Positions 28,992 through 33,707 of a stretch of DNA of 33,707 bases are shown one piece after another. The notes below the pieces were generated by a model that was given only the letters and a program-made list of their open reading frames with translations, had not been told where the DNA came from and did no database searches. The translations under genes were made by a program, and so were the position numbers. This stretch comes from JAOUGY01 sp050329955. GTDB lineage: Bacteria; Actinomycetota; Acidimicrobiia; Spongiisociales; ZC4RG35. The DNA is taken from contig JBHJOH010000236.1 in NCBI GenBank assembly GCA_050329955.1, positions 1-33,707 of the forward strand. The letters are read 5' to 3'. Positions within the stretch are counted from its first letter, which is position 1; each line of letters opens with the position of its first letter.

Positions 28992-30674
28992 ATGCAGTCG
29001 CCCAGCCTCGTCGACACGATTCGCGACTCGGTGATCGGATCCGACACCGCCATGGTCACGCCCTACGGCGTGCGGCGGGTCACCTACGCCGACTACACCG
29101 CCTCGGGTCGCTCGCTCGGATTCATCGAGGATTTCATCCGGGGCGAGGTGCTTCCGCTCTACGCCAACACCCACACCGAGACCTCGGGGACGGGTCGTCA
29201 GACCACTCGCTTCCGCGAGGACGCCCGCTCGATCATCCGCACCCACGTCGGTGGCACGATCGAGGAGCATGCGGTGATCTTCGCCGGGTCGGGCTCGACC
29301 GGGGCCATCGACCGGCTGGTCTCGATTCTCGGTCTCCGGGTCCCGGCCGAGCTGGAGGACCGCTACGACCTGTCATCGGTGATCCCGCTCGAGGAACGGC
29401 CGGTGGTGTTCGTCGGGCCCTACGAACATCATTCCAACGAGCTCCCCTGGCGTGAGTCGATCGCCACGGTGGTCGAGATCGCCGAGAACTCCGACGGCCA
29501 CGTCGACCTGGCCGATCTGGAACGAAGACTGGTGGAGTACGCCGCCCGACCGCTCCGGATCGGGAGCTTCTCGGCGGCGTCGAATGTGACCGGCATCCTC
29601 ACCAACACCGCCGAGGTGGCATCGGTGCTCCACCGCCACGGTGCGTTGTCGTTCTGGGACTTCGCCGCCGCCGCCCCCTATGTGGGCATCGACATGCGTT
29701 CGCCCGCCACCGGTGGCGACTACATGGACGCCGTGTTCATCTCACCGCACAAGTTCATCGGCGGTCCGGGCACACCGGGCGTGCTGGTGGTCCGCAAGGA
29801 CATCCTCCACAACCGGGTTCCGTCGGTGCCGGGCGGCGGGACGGTGGCCTACGTCAACGCCGGTCGCCACCGCTATCTGTCCGACCCCGAGCACCGCGAA
29901 GAGGGCGGCACCCCCGCCATCGTCGAGTCGATCCGGGCCGGGCTGGTGTTCAAGCTGAAGGATCAGGTGGGGATCGACGAGATCCGCCGGCGCGAAGAAG
30001 GCTTCATTCAGCGGGCGATCGAAGCCTGGTCGGCCAACCCCTTCATCAGGATCCTCGGCAACCCGCAGGCCGAGCGGCTCTCGATCGTCTCGTTCGTGGT
30101 GCACTCCCCCCAGCATCTCGGCGCCGCCCGCAACCTGCACCACAACTTCGTGGTCGCCCTCCTCAACGACCTGTTCGGTATCCAGGCCCGGGGCGGATGC
30201 TCGTGCGCCGGACCCTATGGACACCGCCTGCTCGGTATCGACGAGGAGACCAGCCGGCTCATCGACGAGGCGAGCGCCGCCGGCTGCGAGCTGATCAAGC
30301 CGGGCTGGGTCCGCGTCAACTTCAACTACTTCATCTCCGAAGAGGAGTTCACCTTCATCATCGATGCGGTCGATCTGATCGCCCGGGAAGGTTGGAGGCT
30401 GCTCCCCGACTACGTGTTCGAGCCGGGCAGCGCCATGTGGATACATCGCGACGGCACCCCGGAGCCCCCGATGTCGCTGAGCGAGGTGACCTTCTCGCCG
30501 GTGGGCGCCGTGTTCGATCACAGCCGGATCCGCCACTCGACCGACTCGTTCGAAGGCTATCTCGCCGAGGCTCGGGACATCCTGCGTGAACGCCGTCACC
30601 CATGCGATCCGGATGAGGCACTTCCAGCTGCCGCCGAGGCGCTGCGGTGGTTCCCGATCCCGACCGAGGTCTGA
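28992..30674 (+). CDS. Class V aminotransferase-fold PLP enzyme (cysteine desulfurase-like, extended)
   Basis: A 560-residue PLP-dependent enzyme, about 150 residues longer than SufS-type cysteine desulfurases. The family features are YADYTASGRSLGFIEDFIRG (32-51), HTETSGTGRQTT (61-72), FAGSGSTGAIDRLV (97-110), and the PLP lysine Lys254 in SPHKFIGGPGTPGVLVV. A Cys-bearing loop RGGCSCAGPYGH (400-411, Cys403 and Cys405) lies where desulfurases carry the catalytic Cys. The C-terminal 130 residues form an extra region containing INYFISEEEF-like and DYVFEPGSAMW segments. Sulfur transfer from cysteine is possible, but many long members of this group are uncharacterised, so I keep the call broad. Confidence 0.82.
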   Translation: MQSPSLVDTIRDSVIGSDTAMVTPYGVRRVTYADYTASGRSLGFIEDFIRGEVLPLYANTHTETSGTGRQTTRFREDARSIIRTHVGGTIEEHAVIFAGSGSTGAIDRLVSILGLRVPAELEDRYDLSSVIPLEERPVVFVGPYEHHSNELPWRESIATVVEIAENSDGHVDLADLERRLVEYAARPLRIGSFSAASNVTGILTNTAEVASVLHRHGALSFWDFAAAAPYVGIDMRSPATGGDYMDAVFISPHKFIGGPGTPGVLVVRKDILHNRVPSVPGGGTVAYVNAGRHRYLSDPEHREEGGTPAIVESIRAGLVFKLKDQVGIDEIRRREEGFIQRAIEAWSANPFIRILGNPQAERLSIVSFVVHSPQHLGAARNLHHNFVVALLNDLFGIQARGGCSCAGPYGHRLLGIDEETSRLIDEASAAGCELIKPGWVRVNFNYFISEEEFTFIIDAVDLIAREGWRLLPDYVFEPGSAMWIHRDGTPEPPMSLSEVTFSPVGAVFDHSRIRHSTDSFEGYLAEARDILRERRHPCDPDEALPAAAEALRWFPIPTEV

Positions 30675-30698
30675 GCGACACGGCCGATCACCGGGGGG

Positions 30699-30710
30699 TA
30701 CGGTGATCGG
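30699..30710 (+). promoter_or_regulatory. Leaderless promoter of the gene at 30711
   Basis: TACGGT (30699-30704), 6-nt spacer GATCGG, then ATG 30711. The surrounding CGATCACC (30685-30692) and GGTGATCG (30702-30709) form an 8-bp inverted repeat overlapping the -10, a possible operator. Confidence 0.5.
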
Positions 30711-31184
30711 ATGATCGAGCCCATCCACGATCCCACCACCGAGGACATCGCCCGGTGGCACCGCACCATGGGACCGCTCCTGTTCCACCGCGCCTGGGAG
30801 CTGCTCGACCTGGCGGAACGCAGTGACGCCGAGGACGACGAGCTGCTGGCGGCTTCCTTCGGCCAGCGTTTCCACTGGTACCAGGTGGGCACCGAGCTCA
30901 ACAAGGCCATTGCCGATTGGCAGGTCTCCCGGGTGGCGGCGACCCTGGGCGATGCCGAACTGGCCGACCGGTTCGGCCGACACTCACTGGAGTTGTGCGA
31001 GAGCCACGACCTCCCACCGTTCTACCGGGGCTACGCCCACGAGGCGATCGCCCGCGCCGCCGATGTGATGGACGACCTGCAAACCCGGGATCAACACGTG
31101 CTGGCCGCCCGGGAACTGCTGCCACTCATCGACGACGAGATCGCCCGGGCGATGCTCGACGCCGACGTTCAGATGATCTGCTGA
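30711..31184 (+). CDS. Small all-helical protein of unknown function
   Basis: A 157-residue acidic protein predicted to be almost entirely helical, with a TPR-like alternation: LLFHRAWELLDLAERSDAED, FGQRFHWYQVGTELNKAIAD, WQVSRVAATLGDAELADRFG, LELCESHDLPPFYRGYAHEA and so on. The repeated small-residue and aromatic spacing suits a helical-hairpin scaffold. I do not recognise a catalytic motif. I have the impression that similar short proteins occur in actinobacteria, without known function. It ends 1 bp before the end of the convergent SARP-like gene. Confidence 0.7.
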   Translation: MIEPIHDPTTEDIARWHRTMGPLLFHRAWELLDLAERSDAEDDELLAASFGQRFHWYQVGTELNKAIADWQVSRVAATLGDAELADRFGRHSLELCESHDLPPFYRGYAHEAIARAADVMDDLQTRDQHVLAARELLPLIDDEIARAMLDADVQMIC

Positions 31185-31185
31185 C

Positions 31186-33707
31186 TCAACCGAGTAGCTC
31201 GGCGGCCAGTCGCAACGCCTCGACGGGCGACAGGATGACCGCCGGAGTTCCCGGGCCCACCTCGAGCAGCGGGGCCAGCTCTGAGAACCCGCCCTTCACC
31301 AGCTGGCGCCACTTCGGATAGTGGTGGTCGAGGCTGCGCACGACCCTGGTGTCGACCGCGCGGTCGATCGGGAGGACAACGAAGGCGGCGACGGCCAGGG
31401 TGAGCGCATCCCATTCGCGACTGCCGAATGCGATCTGGAGCCGACAGGCCTCGCCAGCCAACCGACCCGCTTCGGCGGACCCGCACCCGGCGGCGGCGTA
31501 AGCGGCCAGGGACGTGCAGATCTGGGTGTTGAGCCAGTTGCGGTCGCGGCGCAACGCCGCCGCCGACTCCATGAACCGTTCACACGCCTGGCGGTACTCG
31601 CCGTCGCGCAGTCGGGGCAGAGCCGTCATGGCCAGTGCCATCGCCTCCACATCGACCGCCGTCACCTGACGGGCGTCTTCCAGCGCGGCGAACAGCAGCC
31701 GGTCGGCGTCGACATGCAGACGCAGGAAGGCGTTGACCCCGGCGAACATGCCCGCCAGGGCGGCGCCGTGGTGGTCGCCCTTCTCTGCGAAACGCTCCCG
31801 TGCCAGCGCCAACAGCTCGGAGCCCCGCTCCAGGGCGTCGCTGTCGATGACACCGGCGATCACCCCGACCGTGAGGGCACGGCCCCCCTGGAAACGCGCC
31901 CAGGAGAGCAGGGTCTTGCGACCGGCAGCTTCCAGTGAACGCTGCGCCGTGTCGAGGTAGGCGAGCGATTGGCCGTAGTGGGCGTTGTAGGCGGCGGCGA
32001 TACCGGCGGAGAGGGCAACGTGGGGCGCAGTCGCCGGGTCCACCAGCGCCGCCACCTCATCCGCCCAACGCTGCGCCTCACTCGCGTGGCCCTGGGTGGT
32101 CCAGTAGGGCATCAGCACGCCCACCATGGTGGCGGCCAGCTCTGCGTCGGACGTGATGGCCAGCTCGCGATCTCCCGTCAGGGCAGCGGAGAGCGCCGAC
32201 CTGATGTTGTCGTGATCCGCCTCGATGGCTGCCGCTGCCGAAGCGGTTGCAAGGTAGATGCGTGCCCCCTCCTCGAGTGCCCGCCCGGCGAAGTACCCCC
32301 GGTGCGCCACCGACATCCTGCCGCGCTCAGCGGGGTCGACCAGCTCGAGCGAGGCGAGACGGACACTCTCGAGCATTCCGAGCCTGACCCCCTGATCCGC
32401 ATGCGTCACGAGAAGCAGCGACTTGTCGACCAGCCGGTCGATCAGCTCATCCAGCCTCTGCCGGTCGATCGACCCTCCACTGCACACGTCGAGGGCGGCA
32501 CGGCGATCGAATCCGCCCCGGAACACCGCCAGCCGCCCGAGCGCCGTCCGCTCCACCTCGTCGAGCAGCCCGAGGCTCCAGGAGATCGAGTCGTGCCAGC
32601 TCCGATGATGCTCGACGCCGTCGGCGGTCGCCTGTACCCGGACCCGCTGATCGGTTTCCAGCATCTCGACGATCTCGGCTACCGAACGCGACGAGCACAA
32701 CGTGGCGGCCAATTCGATGGCCAGCGGGATCCCATCGAGCCGACGGCACAACGACCCGATCGCCACCAGTTGGTGGTCGAGTCGGGCCCGGGTTCGTTCG
32801 GAGCCGCGCTCGACGAACAGCTTGACGGCGTCGTTGTCAGCCAGCTCGGTGCGCCAATCCGTGGTCGGCAGCGCCAGGGGCCCCAGATTCCAAACCGCCG
32901 AACCGGGGATACGGAGGTCGTGTTGGGATGTCGTGATGACCGTCACACGGTCGGAGGAGGCCGCCAGCAGCCGGGCCATCTCTGCAGCGTCGGCGGCCAC
33001 GTGCTCGCAGTTGTCGAGCACGATCAGCAGCGACCGGCCCTCGATGGCGGTGACGATGGCGTCCGACACCGACACGCCGGGCCGTTCGCCGGCACCCAGG
33101 GTTCCGGCGAGGAAATGGGGAACGGTGCCCGGTTCGGATACGTGGGCGAGCGACACGAAGGCGGCGCCATCCTGGTAGCCGGAAGCAACCTGGTGGGCGA
33201 CCCGAAGCGCCAATCGCGACTTGCCGACACCCCCCGGCCCGGTCACGCACACGATGCGGCGTCTGCCCAGCAGCTCGACCAGAGTCTCGACCTCGGTGCG
33301 GCGTCCCACGAACGTGCTGATCTCGGCCGGCAGCCGTAGCCGCGAGATCGCGTCCAGACCTGGATCCTGCGACAGGATCCCGTCCTCGAGGTCGACCAGG
33401 GCCCGGGACGGTTCCAGACCGACCTCGGCCAGCTGGTCGGCGGCCTCGCGGAACACCCGCAACGCGTCGGCCTGGCGGCCGTCCCGGTACAACGCCAGCA
33501 TCAGATGCTGCCACCGAACCTCCCGCGTCGGCGCTTCGTCGACCAGGCGACGAAGCCGGCCCACATCAGCCCGGCCCGCCGCCAGACGCGCCTCGCTCAA
33601 CAGCTCCTCGGCCCGGGCACCCGCCTCACGCAGCTCGGAGGTCACGGCATCGAAGGGCGGGAGGTACCCGAGACCCGGGAACGGTTCGCCCCACAACGCA
33701 CACGCCT
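31186..33707 (-). CDS. SARP/AfsR-like regulator with BTAD and NB-ARC ATPase domains (5' end cut by window edge)
   Basis: About 840 residues are visible; the N-terminal part is beyond the right edge and the frame stays open through the last base, which reads ACALWGEPFPGL, the usual start of a bacterial transcriptional activation (BTAD) domain. The rest of BTAD follows (RWQHLMLALYRDGRQADALR). An NB-ARC type STAND ATPase comes next: Walker A GPGGVGKS, Walker B LLIVLDNCEHV, and GIPLAIELAA. The C-terminal half (about 350 residues) is helical and TPR-like. The missing N-terminus presumably holds an OmpR-type winged helix, as in AfsR-like proteins that activate secondary metabolism or similar genes upon binding a signal. 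Target genes are not evident here. Confidence 0.88.
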   Translation of the reverse strand, partial: ACALWGEPFPGLGYLPPFDAVTSELREAGARAEELLSEARLAAGRADVGRLRRLVDEAPTREVRWQHLMLALYRDGRQADALRVFREAADQLAEVGLEPSRALVDLEDGILSQDPGLDAISRLRLPAEISTFVGRRTEVETLVELLGRRRIVCVTGPGGVGKSRLALRVAHQVASGYQDGAAFVSLAHVSEPGTVPHFLAGTLGAGERPGVSVSDAIVTAIEGRSLLIVLDNCEHVAADAAEMARLLAASSDRVTVITTSQHDLRIPGSAVWNLGPLALPTTDWRTELADNDAVKLFVERGSERTRARLDHQLVAIGSLCRRLDGIPLAIELAATLCSSRSVAEIVEMLETDQRVRVQATADGVEHHRSWHDSISWSLGLLDEVERTALGRLAVFRGGFDRRAALDVCSGGSIDRQRLDELIDRLVDKSLLLVTHADQGVRLGMLESVRLASLELVDPAERGRMSVAHRGYFAGRALEEGARIYLATASAAAAIEADHDNIRSALSAALTGDRELAITSDAELAATMVGVLMPYWTTQGHASEAQRWADEVAALVDPATAPHVALSAGIAAAYNAHYGQSLAYLDTAQRSLEAAGRKTLLSWARFQGGRALTVGVIAGVIDSDALERGSELLALARERFAEKGDHHGAALAGMFAGVNAFLRLHVDADRLLFAALEDARQVTAVDVEAMALAMTALPRLRDGEYRQACERFMESAAALRRDRNWLNTQICTSLAAYAAAGCGSAEAGRLAGEACRLQIAFGSREWDALTLAVAAFVVLPIDRAVDTRVVRSLDHHYPKWRQLVKGGFSELAPLLEVGPGTPAVILSPVEALRLAAELLG

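Noticed and set aside
27615..29270. Long 5' extension of the LigD-polymerase frame on the minus strand.
   Set aside because: The extension lies opposite the well-supported YczE-type, PlsC and aminotransferase genes, has no domain features, and a start with a close -10 exists at 27614.

Overview
The window is GC-rich, densely coded, and reads as a chromosome segment of a Gram-positive actinobacterium, most likely of the class Acidimicrobiia (Ilumatobacter-like). The reasons are the codon usage, the F420/PPOX-type and SARP-type regulator genes, lipoprotein signal peptides followed by Thr/Glu-rich linkers, many apparently leaderless genes, and intergenic word-like repeats. The placement is an inference from gene style, not from a marker gene.

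Layout, left to right. 1-100: the 3' end of an IS110-family transposase, then two GC-rich palindromes and a repeat-bearing spacer. 422-1582: a secreted lysozyme/transglycosylase-like protein. 1593-9572 (minus strand): a maltodextrin operon in the order binding lipoprotein, MalF, MalG, secreted GH13 lipoprotein, cytoplasmic GH13, with stop/start overlaps between the last four genes. It diverges from a LacI-type regulator (9739-10740) across two palindromic operator candidates. No MalK-type ATPase is present, so a shared ATPase encoded elsewhere is expected. 10741-11498 is a 758-bp gene-free block made of a 169-bp tandem repeat, a TIR-bounded segment and an inverted third repeat copy.

11499-17547: an unknown protein, a class-3-type aldehyde dehydrogenase, a YihY/BrkB membrane protein, a PspC-domain protein with a small membrane partner, and a translationally coupled rhodanese/O-succinylhomoserine sulfhydrylase pair. 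17548-17966 is a gene-free convergent junction filled with octamer repeats and a strong hairpin. 17967-19654: an uncharacterised conserved protein and an SRPBCC protein diverge from an ArsR regulator and a second SRPBCC protein, with two spaced-alike palindromes between them. 19724-22548: xylB and a class II-type xylA (xylose to xylulose 5-phosphate).

22738-33707: methyltransferase, PPOX flavin/F420 protein, a third SRPBCC protein, DUF488, a RidA-like protein divergent from a WYL regulator, a stand-alone LigD polymerase domain, a YczE/YitT-type membrane protein coupled to a PlsC acyltransferase, a long class V aminotransferase, a small helical protein, and a BTAD/NB-ARC (SARP/AfsR-like) regulator cut by the right edge.

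I did not find a clearly new defence or mobile system. The features most worth a second look are structural: (1) eleven gene starts show an extended -10 hexamer exactly 6 or 7 nt before the start codon, indicating leaderless mRNAs; (2) 7- and 8-bp word repeats in mirror-image arrangement occupy every convergent gene junction longer than about 60 bp; (3) MalF carries a large extracytoplasmic insertion with four cysteines, and a long hairpin sits on its start codon; (4) the C-terminal tail of one SRPBCC protein is encoded by one of the word repeats.
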